Positions 16,905-25,649 are shown, counted from the stretch's first letter. The stretch: DNA of 64,000 nucleotides from Vicinamibacterales bacterium (GCA_041394705.1 JAWKHS010000011.1:124001-188000); one strand, 5' to 3'. Notes: generated by a model not told the origin, from the sequence alone. A program made the numbers and translations.

Positions 16905-17447
16905 GTGGCACACAATCCGAACTCGGTTCGCGGGATCGCGTCGGCGGCCTCTTGGGGCGTCGGCCTCATCGCTCTTGCGTGCGGCCTCCAGACACTGTTG
17001 GCGCCGACCGTGCGCCTGTCGTGTCCGGCGCGAACGGTCGGCGCACCCGACTGCGAACTGCGCTGGATCGTCGCCTTCGACCGCGTGCGCATCCGACGGA
17101 CACCGTTGCCAGGGCTGCACTCCGTCGACGAAATCGAGGCGACGAGTCGCGGTGGGGCCACGCGTGATGCGCGGTCAGGTCCCGGCGGGCCAACGTCGAC
17201 GATGTACCTGAACACCGCGAGCGGACGAGTGCGGACGATCCTCTTCGCCGATCAGCTGGAACTGCAAGGCCTCCGTGATCCGCTCCGCGCCTATCTCGCC
17301 AATGATCACGCCCCGCCGTTGGAAGTGACGATGAGGCCCGATGCTATTCCTGGCCGCCTGATCGCGAACGTGATCGTGTGTGCGGGACTTCTGTTTCTGG
17401 TGTGGCTACCCGTCCAGGTTGTCGCAGCGGTGAGGCGTCGGCGCTGA
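16905..17447 (+). CDS. Small membrane protein, two TM segments, unknown
   Basis: A 180-residue protein with helices near residues 14-32 and 150-172, a Cys-containing extracytoplasmic region (SCPARTV, GAPDCEL) and an Arg-rich end. It starts at a GTG at 16905 with only a weak ribosome site. The topology (short cytoplasmic N-terminus, TM, external domain of about 110 residues, TM, basic tail) is like the gene at 11421. Base composition is slightly less GC-rich than in the flanking operons. Function unknown. Confidence 0.6.
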   Translation: MAHNPNSVRGIASAASWGVGLIALACGLQTLLAPTVRLSCPARTVGAPDCELRWIVAFDRVRIRRTPLPGLHSVDEIEATSRGGATRDARSGPGGPTSTMYLNTASGRVRTILFADQLELQGLRDPLRAYLANDHAPPLEVTMRPDAIPGRLIANVIVCAGLLFLVWLPVQVVAAVRRRR

Positions 17448-17497
17448 CACCGTATGGGCACGGCGCTGCCACCAGGGAGTTACACGCGTGTGGTGAA

Positions 17498-17617
17498 ATG
17501 CCGGACATGCCAATCGTGATCACGGTGATGCTGCTGGCGTGGTCCGTCGCAGCGCCGGCCCTCGGACAAGGAGCGGGCACGCTCGCTGCGAGGCCAATCT
17601 CTACCGGTTCCGCGTAA
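17498..17617 (+). other. Possible remnant: signal peptide without a protein
   Basis: A short frame of 37-40 codons (ATG at 17498 or 17507) encodes what looks like a signal peptide ending in APALGQ, then stops after about 15 more residues. It may be the 5' stub of a lost secreted-protein gene upstream of the permease at 17740. It could also be chance. Confidence 0.25.
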
Positions 17618-17739
17618 CCCAGGATCCACGCACCACACGTGACGAAGGTGAAGACGCCTGGCATCGGCATCAGGCCCATGACGTTCACCCGTGGCGGACC
17701 CGGCGCCGTGGCCACGTGTTCACCGGGTGATACGCCGTG

Positions 17740-20130
17740 ATGACTCTTGTCGACGACGCGCGTCGAAGCGTTCGAGGTCTGCGCCATCGGCCGGGTTCGA
17801 CCGCGCTGGCTGTGGCCATACTGGCGGTCGCCGTCGCTGTGAATGCCGTGGTGTTCGCGGTGGTCAACGCGGCATTCGTCAAGGGCCCAGTGCTCGTGCG
17901 CGACCCACAGCGCCTCGTCCAGATCACGACGACGCGGAACGCCGTCTACGCCCCAGACTACCTGGAGTGGCGCGCCCGCACGAAGACGCTCCAGGACGTG
18001 GCCCTGGTACGAGGCGTGTTCCACACGCTCGCCAGTCAGCGCGACGGGCCGGATACGGTGTTCACGACCGAGGTCACTCCGAACACCTTCGGGCTCCTCG
18101 GCGTGTCGCCGCGCATCGGTCGCGACTTCGTGGAGGCCGATGCCGTGGCAGGCGCGGAGCCCGTTGTCATGCTGAGCCACTCGCTCTGGCAGACGCGGTG
18201 TGGTGCCGATCCCGCTGTCGTCGGTTCCTCGATTCTGGTCGATGGGACGCCCGCGACCGTCATTGGCGTCATGCCCGAAGGGTTCACGTTCCCTTCTGAC
18301 CAGGGCCTGTGGACGCCGTTGATTCCAACAGCCGCAGCGCTGCGTCGGGACACGACGTATGCGCGGTACGCATACGGGCGTCTGCGAAGCGGGACCCCCG
18401 TGGCGTCCGCGAGGCTCGAGCTCGAGGGCATCGGGCAGCAGTTGGCGAGCGCCTTCCCTGGGACGAATCGAGACCTCCGGCCCGTGGTGCGCTCGGCAGA
18501 TGAGTGGTTCGTGGGCCAGGGCACCCGACGGCTCTACCTCGCCGTGTGGGGAGCAGCCGTCTCGGTGCTGCTCATCGCGTGCACGAACGTCGCCGGCCTG
18601 CTCGCCGTTCGAGGCACTGCCCGGACACGTGAGGTCGCGATCCAGTTGGCGCTCGGCGCATCTCGTTGGCGCCTGCTCCGACAGGGAGCCATCGACGGGG
18701 TGCTCCTCGCCGGCGCTGGCGGTGTGCTGGGCCTGGGCGTCAGCCAGTTCGCGCTGGCGACTCTCCGACGCGTCCCTCTCACCGCCGGGCTCGACCTGCA
18801 GATGGACGGTGCGGCGCTGGCTTACGTGACGGCGGTCTCGGTCGCGACCGGCGCCATCGCCGGAACGCTGTCGAGCGCACATGTGACCGGGCGGCCCGGT
18901 GAGCTCAGCGGCCTGTCGAATCGGTCAGGGGCCGCGTCGGCGACCAGCACGCGCCGGCTCGACGTCCTCGTCAGCGTGGAGATTGCCCTGGCCGTTCTGC
19001 TGGTGGTCGGCGCGGGCGTCATGATGCGAAGCGTGCAGAACGTCACGTCGGCGAACATCGGCGTGCGCACGGAGGGGCTCTGGACCGCCGGGTTGTACCT
19101 GCCGCCCGATCGGTATGCCTCGGCCGATATGAGGCACCGGGTCCTCGACGCCATCCGCGAGCGGCTCGTCACGAACCCCGGCATCGAAGCCGTGGCGTAT
19201 GGTGCCGTCGCGCCCACTGACGTGGCGCCGCTCATGACGCTCATTCCGGAGGACGGGGGCGGGGCGTCGGCCGCGACGGCGGCGGCATTCCCAATCACGC
19301 CCGGATACATAGGCGTGGTGGGCGGCGCGATCCTGGCGGGACGGGACATCTCGCCTGCCGATCGCTCCGGCGCGCCGCTCGTGGCGCTGGTCAATCAGCG
19401 TCTGGCGGACGTGCGATGGCCGGGGCGTGACCCGGTGGGGCAACGCCTTGGTCTGAGCCCGGACGGCACGCCGTCGTCGACCGCCGTGTCCGTGTCCATC
19501 GTGGGCGTCGTGTCGAACATCTCGCAAGGCGACCGGACACGCCAGTCGTTCGAGCCGATCGTGTACCTGCCGTATGCCCAGCACCCGCAGCCGAACATGT
19601 TCGTGTTCGTGCGAGGACGCCCCGGCGACGACAATGTGGCGGCGGCGATACGTCAGGCCGTCTACCTCGAGGACGCGCGCCTGACCGTCGCCGCCCTCTG
19701 GCGGCTCGAGGAACGCCTCGACCGCGCGTTCGCGTCCGAACGCCACTCGTCCGCGCTGCTCGGGGCATTCGCGTCAGCGGCGCTGGGACTCGCGGCCGTA
19801 GGGCTATATACGGTCGTCGCCTACCGGGTGCGGCTCCGCACCCGCGAGCTCGGCGTCCGCGTCGCGTTGGGTGCCACGCCCCGCCGGGTGGTCGGCTGGG
19901 TCGCCGTGACCGCCGCCGGGCCGATCGGTGTGGGCGTGACGGCCGGTGCAGGCCTGGCGGTCATGGCGACACGACTGCTGGCGTCGCAGCTGGTGGGCGT
20001 CTCGGCGAGCGACCCGCAGGTGATGGGCGGCGCGCTGTTCGTGCTCAGTAGCGCCGCGGCGGTGGCGTGCTGGGTGCCCGCGCGTCGCGCGCTTCGCATC
20101 GAACCCGCGACCGCGTTGCGGATGGACTAA
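17740..20130 (+). CDS. ADOP-type ABC permease
   Basis: A 796-residue ATPase-less MacB/FtsX permease with the standard order: N-terminal helix (about 20-40), first periplasmic core, three FtsX helices (about 268-370), second core, three helices, and a terminal ARRALRIEPATALRMD. The ATG at 17740 is preferred over the adjacent GTG at 17737. Its codons are a little less GC3-biased than those of the other ADOP genes here, and it lies beside broken genes, which may mean later acquisition. No PadR gene is linked. Confidence 0.92.
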   Translation: MTLVDDARRSVRGLRHRPGSTALAVAILAVAVAVNAVVFAVVNAAFVKGPVLVRDPQRLVQITTTRNAVYAPDYLEWRARTKTLQDVALVRGVFHTLASQRDGPDTVFTTEVTPNTFGLLGVSPRIGRDFVEADAVAGAEPVVMLSHSLWQTRCGADPAVVGSSILVDGTPATVIGVMPEGFTFPSDQGLWTPLIPTAAALRRDTTYARYAYGRLRSGTPVASARLELEGIGQQLASAFPGTNRDLRPVVRSADEWFVGQGTRRLYLAVWGAAVSVLLIACTNVAGLLAVRGTARTREVAIQLALGASRWRLLRQGAIDGVLLAGAGGVLGLGVSQFALATLRRVPLTAGLDLQMDGAALAYVTAVSVATGAIAGTLSSAHVTGRPGELSGLSNRSGAASATSTRRLDVLVSVEIALAVLLVVGAGVMMRSVQNVTSANIGVRTEGLWTAGLYLPPDRYASADMRHRVLDAIRERLVTNPGIEAVAYGAVAPTDVAPLMTLIPEDGGGASAATAAAFPITPGYIGVVGGAILAGRDISPADRSGAPLVALVNQRLADVRWPGRDPVGQRLGLSPDGTPSSTAVSVSIVGVVSNISQGDRTRQSFEPIVYLPYAQHPQPNMFVFVRGRPGDDNVAAAIRQAVYLEDARLTVAALWRLEERLDRAFASERHSSALLGAFASAALGLAAVGLYTVVAYRVRLRTRELGVRVALGATPRRVVGWVAVTAAGPIGVGVTAGAGLAVMATRLLASQLVGVSASDPQVMGGALFVLSSAAAVACWVPARRALRIEPATALRMD

Positions 20131-20213
20131 GGGCCGGATCGAGCACTCGGCGGGATCGATGACCGAGCCGCTGCGCCGCTTGAACGGGAATCAGACTACG
20201 CAGAGGTCCTCCG

Positions 20214-20456
20214 TCAGCCGTTGCGGCGCCGCCGCTGCCGCGCCGGGGGCGCCGGGAGTTCGTCACCCGCGACCGGTGGTTGACCGACGCCGGCTCGGTT
20301 GAGGATTCGAAGCGCCTTGCGAACGTCGCCTCGCTGCGCTCGCTCGGCGAAATACTCCTCGGTTCGCAGTGCCGACACCTTCTCAGCCGCGGCGACGTTG
20401 ATCAGTTGATTGACAGCCACGCCCTCGGCCTTCGCGACCCTCCGGGCCTCCTCCAT
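20214..20456 (-). pseudogene. RHH-type antitoxin remnant lacking its normal start
   Basis: The frame encodes a HicB/Arc-like ribbon-helix-helix antitoxin: MEEARRVAKAEGVAVNQLIN followed by the conserved helix with EYFAERA and a proline-rich C-terminus (GVGQPPVAGDELPAP). The characteristic DNA-binding strand (GDFALRLQPSL) is encoded just upstream, at 20457-20489, in frame but with no start codon in front of it. The only ATG is internal at 20454-20456, so translation from it would lose the strand. The neighbouring toxin gene is also broken, so the locus looks dead. A rare non-standard start further upstream cannot be excluded. Confidence 0.6.
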
Positions 20457-20473
20457 GAGTGAGGGCTGAAGCC

Positions 20474-20680
20474 TCAGGGCAAAGTCGCCAAGCGCACCGG
20501 TTCGATCACCGACGCCAGTGCATCGAGCACTTCCTTCACGTCCGCGTCGGACAGCCCAGCGGCTTCCAGATGCTCCGCACGCGAGGCGACCGCCTCATAC
20601 TCGAGCTTCAGCGGCACCGATGCCAGCAGGGTAAGCCGCTTCCCAAGCGCTTCCATCAATCGACCGACGCTGTTCCGTCG
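20474..20680 (-). pseudogene. PIN-domain (VapC-like) toxin remnant
   Basis: The segment encodes LLASVPLKLEYEAVASR, HLEAAGL and LDALASVIEPVRL, a recognisable central part of PIN-family toxins. The N-terminal strand carrying the first acidic residue and the whole C-terminal half with the remaining acidic metal ligands are missing. The frame ends soon after EPVRL, where family members normally continue. The antitoxin frame begins within the last bases, as in intact operons of this type. It is therefore an internally deleted toxin gene. Confidence 0.65.
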
Positions 20681-20869
20681 ACGCCGCAGGGATATCGCCC
20701 GGCGCCAGCGCCTCTTGCAATCGTTCGCCACCCTGGTCAGAATCTGGCCGCCAGCGGGGGCATCCGCGCTTTCGAAGTGAAGGCCGCCCCTGGGGCTCAC
20801 GACAGACGTGATTCGACCCGCGAGAGGGTCATCGTCAGTGCCATCGGCAGAATGGATATGAGGGTCGCA

Positions 20870-21997
20870 ATGACACCACGAAGAAGGTCGCTCACCGTTT
20901 CCCTGGCGATTCTGTCGATGGCGACCGTGGCCCTAGCAGGTTGCGGTTCTCCGGCGCCTCCGACCAGTTCCGCGCCGGCAGACGCCCCGACCGCCGCAGT
21001 GCCCCCGGCCGCCGTGGTGCCCCAGGGAAGCGAGGGCAGCAAGGGTCTGGGAACGATCAACCTCGTCATCTTCAACGAGGGCCGGCCTGGTCTTCTGACG
21101 GAGCGCGGCGTCGTCGACGTCAGCGCCCTGACGCGGCCCCTCGGCGGGCACGACGCCATGAAGACGCTGATCACGCGCTACGACGAGCTCAAGCCGGAGC
21201 TGGCGCGCCTGGCTGCTGAGGGCACCGCGCAGCCGCTGTCGGCCGTGACGCTCAAGGCACCGGTGCCACGCGCGAAGGTGCTGGCGATGGGCGGCAACTA
21301 CCGCGAGTTCGGCGCCCGCAAGCCCGAGCCGATGTGGGGCTTCCTCAAGTCCACCGACGCCCTCCTCGGCTCCGGCGGCACCGTCGTCCTGCCGGAGGTC
21401 GACGCCAACATCTTCCACCACGAGGCCGAGCTGGTCGTCGTGTTCGGCCGCGCCGGCCGCAACATCCCCCAGGCGCAGGCCCTGGACTACGTCTTCGGCT
21501 ACACCGCCGGCGTTGACGTCTCCGCCCGTATGCCCCCCAGCGGCGCCGGCGGCGGCGGCCGCGACAACACGAAGATGCCGATCTCGGGCGGCAAGTCCCA
21601 CAACGGCTTCGCGGTGCTCGGCCCCGCCATCGTCCCCAAGGACGAGGTCGGCGACGCACAGACCCTCGACATCAAGCTCTGGGTCAACGGCGAGCTGCGT
21701 CCCAACTACAACACCAGCGATGCGGCACACTCGATCGCCGAGTCCATCGCGTGGGCCACGGCGATCACGCCGGTCGAGCCGGGCGACGTGCTGTACATGG
21801 GCACCAACCACCAGGGCCTGGGCGCGATGCAGGACGGCGACCATATCGAGATGGAGATCAGCCGCATCGGCCGCCTGACCATCAACGTCACGGACCCGCT
21901 CAAGCGCCGCTGGCCGCGCGGCGTGGACGAGGCCACGGCCGAAGGCGTGCGAACCGGCAGCGGCGGCCCTGGCTCGAAGTCACGGCCCCTGCCGTAG
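20870..21997 (+). CDS. Lipoprotein fumarylacetoacetate-hydrolase-family enzyme
   Basis: A 375-residue protein: a lipoprotein signal with lipobox VALAGC (Cys25), a low-complexity Ala/Pro linker to about residue 60, then a complete FAH-type domain. The conserved GGNYREF substrate loop, the metal-binding HHEAEL and the late YMGTNHQGLG segment are all visible. FAH-fold enzymes hydrolyse or decarboxylate beta-diketo or acylpyruvate substrates using Mg/Ca. An exported lipidated version is unusual, since most are cytoplasmic. The ATG at 20870 was chosen because GAGGG lies about seven bases upstream and MTPRRR is a good signal n-region. Confidence 0.85.
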   Translation: MTPRRRSLTVSLAILSMATVALAGCGSPAPPTSSAPADAPTAAVPPAAVVPQGSEGSKGLGTINLVIFNEGRPGLLTERGVVDVSALTRPLGGHDAMKTLITRYDELKPELARLAAEGTAQPLSAVTLKAPVPRAKVLAMGGNYREFGARKPEPMWGFLKSTDALLGSGGTVVLPEVDANIFHHEAELVVVFGRAGRNIPQAQALDYVFGYTAGVDVSARMPPSGAGGGGRDNTKMPISGGKSHNGFAVLGPAIVPKDEVGDAQTLDIKLWVNGELRPNYNTSDAAHSIAESIAWATAITPVEPGDVLYMGTNHQGLGAMQDGDHIEMEISRIGRLTINVTDPLKRRWPRGVDEATAEGVRTGSGGPGSKSRPLP

Positions 21998-22185
21998 AAC
22001 AGGGGTCGCGGCATGAAGCGCGCTGCGATGAGCAGGTCGCCGTCGTCTGACTCTATTGACTCGCACTCCGACGATTCCTGGCGCGGTTCACCAGAGGCCG
22101 CGCTCGCGCGCGCGGCTGGGTAACCACATCGCGACTCTTCGGGATTTGAGAATCGAGTCAGGCCTTCGAACCCGTACGAGGGACT

Positions 22186-22264
22186 GTCGGCATTAGGGGC
22201 GGTGACAGAACCGGAGCTATCCGACGCAGAAGTCCCGCAAGCGCCCGTTCATTCTTCCCCGTTG
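22186..22264 (+). repeat. Imperfect direct repeat, copy A
   Basis: About 79 bases that align with 24715-24794 in the same orientation at roughly 70-75% by eye. Both begin GTCGGC and share TCCCGCA, GCGCC and CATTCTTC blocks. It lies on the left of the AT-richer gene pair at 22517-24552. Confidence 0.6.
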
Positions 22265-22353
22265 ACCGTCAACGAGGCATTCGCGCAGGCGCACTACGCG
22301 CACACTGGGGCGTGATCGACGTCCGCACCACGCCGATCCCGGGTGAGGCGGAC

Positions 22354-22446
22354 AGTCAACAGGCGCGGAAGCGCGTCGAAGAGATCTTCGCCTGGATGAA
22401 GCCCGTCGGTGGCCTCCGTCAACTGCAGCACCGCGGCGGCGAACGG
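22354..22446 (+). mobile_element. IS5-type transposase remnant
   Basis: About 31 codons read SQQARKRVEEIFAWMKPVGG followed by LRQLQHRG, which matches the C-terminal catalytic region of IS5-group transposases (the R-x-x-x-E-x-x-F-x-W-x-K block around the final Glu). No terminal inverted repeats and no further transposase similarity are seen, so this is a scar of an old insertion. Confidence 0.65.
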
Positions 22447-22516
22447 GGCGCCCGTGATCAATCTCGATCGCTTGACGATGACCTTCGTCATCTACCGTAT
22501 TTCAGCAGCCAGCTAT

Positions 22517-23797
22517 CTATGGCGCCTGCCACACGATTGACCCATCCTGTCGAACTATGGCCACTTTCCCGCTTCCCAGAACTCTCATGCCTGAACCAAA
22601 GTTGCCCTGGGTAAACGTCTGCCATGCAACCTGCGGGTTGTCTGGGAACAAGCGAACTACTAGGTTGCCATCAAGTCCCATCTCGACAAACGCTGGCGGC
22701 CCCAACGTTCCGGTCGCCGCCAGAGGCTGTCCAGCAGCCGTGTACAGCACCAGATTCCCGTCCATCTGGAATTGTAAGTAGTAGGCACCGTTCGCAGCCG
22801 CATAGGACCACCCCGGCCACAACTTTCCTCCAGGCTCAAGGGTATCCGGCGTGTAGAAAGTCCCGACAGTTATTCCGATCGGGTCTGTCCATGTCGAGTC
22901 GCCAGTCGTATCAAACACGCGAGCCTGCAACGTGTAATTGCCTGCTGGTGCGTTGCCGTATGGAGCGCTAAATGGCGGCGAATTCGATGTCAGTGCATAT
23001 GCTCCGTTCGTATACCAGTCCACGCTTTGAACATGCCCGTCCACGTCCACTACATCGACTCGAACCTGGCCGCTTGAACCTACTGGATACACGCTTCCGT
23101 TGATCGGACCAAGAATATGCCCATACGGTAATACGTTTGTCGGAGTCTGAGACAAATAGTTGTATTCGGCGCAGCAACCAGAATTGTCTGCGTACCCGTT
23201 GGTGCCACACGAAGTGGTTCCGTCGAATCCGCCAGGATTGACCTTTATGGCTGTCACAGCGTTCTGCAGGTCGCAGGGAGTCGGATTCCAGGGCTGCGCC
23301 AGATTACTGTTGTCAGTGTCGGTCATGATGGTTTCAGACCAGGGCAGTCCTCCCTCGACGTCATTCATTCCGACGGCGTGCCCGAACTCATGCATGCCGA
23401 CGTTCTTCCACTGCTCACACTGAGAGAGCGTCGCCCACTCTTGATGGAGAAGAATCTCTCCTGAAGAGAAGAAATTGTCGATATCAGTCGAAGTCGCAAT
23501 CCACTGAGCGTACTTCCCGTCCAAAGGAGTAGCGGCATCGTGAATGACCAAGTTTGGAGTGAGCCCATGTTCCGAAGAGCTCTCAAAAGTGTAGCCGTTA
23601 ACGACGGCCCACTTCGCTAGCCCCTGCCCAAAGCAGGTCATCTGTTGCGATGTGAAACCGGGGCCTTGAAATTCCCAGACTATCTTAGTGTTAGGAGTCC
23701 ATGGCTTGTGATCATAAGGCACATATCGACAAGCTTCCGCTGCGTGATCTGCTGAGACAGTTGCGATGAGCGTGAGTGCGATGAAGACGCGAGGCAT
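22517..23797 (-). CDS. Secreted metzincin-like protease with B-lectin domain
   Basis: A 426-residue exported protein. After the signal peptide (about 1-20) comes a protease-like domain with HEFGHAVGMND at 136-146. This fits the metzincin zinc motif HExxHxxGxxD, with Asp146 as third ligand as in snapalysins, and IM at 157-158 may be the Met-turn. Ten or more Cys suggest disulfides. An Ig-like domain follows at about 215-310. The C-terminus (about 316-426) is a bulb-type mannose-binding lectin domain with the repeated pattern FQMDGNLVLY and MGLDGNLVVR. Composition is clearly less GC-rich than the flanks, with many A/T-ending codons, which suggests recent transfer. The gene at 23809 lies 11 bases upstream on the same strand. 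Confidence 0.85.
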   Translation of the reverse strand: MPRVFIALTLIATVSADHAAEACRYVPYDHKPWTPNTKIVWEFQGPGFTSQQMTCFGQGLAKWAVVNGYTFESSSEHGLTPNLVIHDAATPLDGKYAQWIATSTDIDNFFSSGEILLHQEWATLSQCEQWKNVGMHEFGHAVGMNDVEGGLPWSETIMTDTDNSNLAQPWNPTPCDLQNAVTAIKVNPGGFDGTTSCGTNGYADNSGCCAEYNYLSQTPTNVLPYGHILGPINGSVYPVGSSGQVRVDVVDVDGHVQSVDWYTNGAYALTSNSPPFSAPYGNAPAGNYTLQARVFDTTGDSTWTDPIGITVGTFYTPDTLEPGGKLWPGWSYAAANGAYYLQFQMDGNLVLYTAAGQPLAATGTLGPPAFVEMGLDGNLVVRLFPDNPQVAWQTFTQGNFGSGMRVLGSGKVAIVRQDGSIVWQAP

Positions 23798-23808
23798 GTC
23801 AGTCTCCG

Positions 23809-24552
23809 CTATCTGACGATCTTCGGCAGATCGCGGCTGCCGCGAATGCGTGCAAGAACCGCGTCGCTACTCAGAGACTCCATCACGTGCCGCTTTTCGA
23901 GGCTGCGTGCAGCGCCATTCTCAACGATTAGCGAGTCGCCGGGCGACACTACTGGCTGGCCGTCTGATGCGAAAGTTAAGAACAAGACATAGCGTGAAGC
24001 GGCTTCGAAATTGATGGTCCATGTTGTTTCGGCGCGAATTACAGCGCCTTTGTACATGATCGCGCCCCCGTCGACTGCAAAACTAAGGACGTCACCAGCG
24101 TTGAGCGGATGAGATGGATCGAACTTTAGTACTTCTTCGACGGATACAGCAACGGACGAAGTAATCCAATCGAACTCCGGCGTGAACAAACTATCCGACC
24201 TCAGAACTCGTGCAGTTACAACAGACGAGTGTTGCCGTGTTCGGTACTCGAAAGGATCCATTCCAGGCGGCGGTGGCGGCCCCAGCGGAGTGCCGACCCA
24301 TTTGACTATTCGCAGTTCAGAAGCACTGCCTTGAAGGCCCGCTCTAATGTCTTGCCCCTTCTGATACTCTCGCGTGGTCAGCTGTTGCTGCGCCGGAGGT
24401 CGCGGTGGCGGTCCAACGCCGCTTGGGCGCAGCAGGTCTGGATCACCTTGCGATCCGCGCGCCTGCGCTGGTGACTGCGGCTTGATCGCGACCACCAGCA
24501 ATCCAGACGCGAGCACTAGGCTTACCGACGCCAATATCCGGCCAGTAGTCAT
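23809..24552 (-). CDS. Secreted/anchored partner protein, unknown
   Basis: A 247-residue protein with an N-terminal hydrophobic segment (about 7-24) acting as a signal peptide or anchor, then a Pro/Gln-rich linker (about 30-60) and a soluble domain. I do not recognise the domain. It has alternating beta pattern (VVTARVLRSD, VSVEEVLKF, WTINFEAASRYVLFLTF), reminiscent of small beta-sandwich proteins. It is first in a two-gene unit with the protease-lectin gene and shares the same AT-richer composition, so they probably arrived and work together. It could be a propeptide-like inhibitor or a display partner; this is speculation. Confidence 0.7.
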   Translation of the reverse strand: MTTGRILASVSLVLASGLLVVAIKPQSPAQARGSQGDPDLLRPSGVGPPPRPPAQQQLTTREYQKGQDIRAGLQGSASELRIVKWVGTPLGPPPPPGMDPFEYRTRQHSSVVTARVLRSDSLFTPEFDWITSSVAVSVEEVLKFDPSHPLNAGDVLSFAVDGGAIMYKGAVIRAETTWTINFEAASRYVLFLTFASDGQPVVSPGDSLIVENGAARSLEKRHVMESLSSDAVLARIRGSRDLPKIVR

Positions 24553-24602
24553 GGACCATACTCCTCAGAGGAAACATCCCCTACCACTCTGACGCGTCCC
24601 GG

Positions 24603-25496
24603 TCAACCACAAACAGAGTAAAGCAGAGCTGGTGTGCAGTTGACTGAGTATCGCCGGGTCACCGATGCCCCTTTAGCAGTAACGCTATGCGCAGGACGCG
24701 AAAATGGGAGGATAGTCGGCGTTAGAAGGGGCGACGGAACGGGCGTTATACGACCCTTAGCTCCCGCACGCGCCGGTCCATTCTTCGCCGATTGCGCAGC
24801 GCTGATTTGTAGCGCGTGCAGGCAACGGGCCGACTGTCGAGTCCGTGCAGGCTCGCTTAGCTCAGCGAGTTCTTGCCCGCCTTCCTCGCTGCCGCCCAGC
24901 GCCGCTTGGCGGCCGCGGCCATCTTCGCGCGTGCCTCGGGCGACATCGACGATGACATCGAGGTCCCGGGCGGCGTCCAGTCCCTCCGCCAGCGTGGTCG
25001 CGATGCCGGCCTGCGCCTTGCGCCGCACCGTCTTGCTGCTGAGGCGCACGTCCGCCGCCTGCTGCAGTCGGTCCACCGCCGTCCGGAAGTCGCTGATGAA
25101 GGTGGACGGCAGGCCGAACTGCTCGAACTCCGACTGCCGCGTGGCGGCGGCCTCCATGAAGGCCCGGGCGGTGGCCAGCTCCGCCCCGAGGCTCCGGTGC
25201 GGCGGCAGGACGAACGGGCTGACGGACGGCTCCACGCGCGTGACCCGGCGCGCGGCGGCGGCGATGGTCTTCAGGGACTCGAAGACCGCCTCGCGCGTCT
25301 CCGTCTTGATCCGCCGCGCCTCGGCCCGGCCGATCACGTGGTTCTTCGCGTGCTTGTCGATCGCGGCCACGGCCGCCACCACGCGCGCGAAGGCCTGGCC
25401 GCCCTTGGTGGCCTCGGGGAACAGGGTCGCATGCGCCGCCCCGAAGTCGCGCACGCGCACGAACATCTCGTACTTGAACCGCTGCTGTCTGGTCAT
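24603..25496 (-). CDS. Conserved acidobacterial-type protein with altered C-terminus
   Basis: The ATG at 25496 follows AGGAGG by six bases. Residues 1-190 (MTRQQRFKYEMFVRVRDFGA..., ending in LDAARDLDVIVDVA) belong to a helical family of unknown function that I associate with Vicinamibacteria. After about residue 193 the reading frame runs into sequence with no family character for another 100 residues. In another frame, 24857-24958 encodes a basic tail with SPEARAKM and KRRWAAARKA, a motif common at bacterial protein ends. The simplest reading is a deletion or frameshift that joined this gene to the end of another. The true product may end early. Confidence 0.65.
   Translation of the reverse strand: MTRQQRFKYEMFVRVRDFGAAHATLFPEATKGGQAFARVVAAVAAIDKHAKNHVIGRAEARRIKTETREAVFESLKTIAAAARRVTRVEPSVSPFVLPPHRSLGAELATARAFMEAAATRQSEFEQFGLPSTFISDFRTAVDRLQQAADVRLSSKTVRRKAQAGIATTLAEGLDAARDLDVIVDVARGTREDGRGRQAALGGSEEGGQELAELSEPARTRQSARCLHALQISAAQSAKNGPARAGAKGRITPVPSPLLTPTILPFSRPAHSVTAKGASVTRRYSVNCTPALLYSVCG
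24715..24794 (+). repeat. Imperfect direct repeat, copy B
   Basis: An 80-base partner of 22186-22264, same orientation, on the right of the AT-richer gene pair. It contains GCGTTAGAA. TAACGC at 24680-24685 and GCGTTA at 24719-24724 form an inverted pair reminiscent of recombination-site arms. Confidence 0.6.
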
Positions 25497-25622
25497 CACG
25501 AACCTCCTGGCCGGCATCGTCGTGCCGGGGCCGGGAGGAAGTCCTTCCCGTGATGCTGAAAAGACCTGAACGTTCTGAATTCCGGTAGGGCGGAGACGGA
25601 CCAGCGCACCGACAGGTCGGCA

Positions 25623-25649
25623 CCAGTCCGACGACTCGACGGCGTTTAC
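25623..25649 (-). pseudogene. 5' stub of a VapC toxin gene
   Basis: Directly overlapping the AbrB stop, the frame VNAVESSDW resembles the start of PIN-domain toxins (typically V-x-x-V-D-S-S-x-W). Similarity ends after nine codons and no start codon remains. Short, so tentative. Confidence 0.35.

Larger units (their letters stand above)
21998..22516. other. Intergenic region of about 520 bases with IS remnant and repeat copy
   Basis: No intact gene is seen. It contains one copy of an imperfect 80-base direct repeat (22186-22264) and a transposase fragment (22354-22446). The rest shows nothing I can assign; a TTCGAA-containing stretch near 22165 does not fold as tRNA. Confidence 0.6.

Noticed and set aside
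17344..18882. Long minus-strand frame across the start of the ADOP gene at 17740
   Set aside because: No domain, no ribosome site and it runs antisense to a clear permease.
22140..22185. TTCGAA-containing stretch resembling a tRNA T-arm
   Set aside because: The flanking bases do not pair as a T-stem, and no acceptor or anticodon arm fits.
24678..24724. A full integron attC site at the right-hand repeat
   Set aside because: TAACGC and GCGTTA pair, but the inner arms do not, and no integrase is seen in the window.
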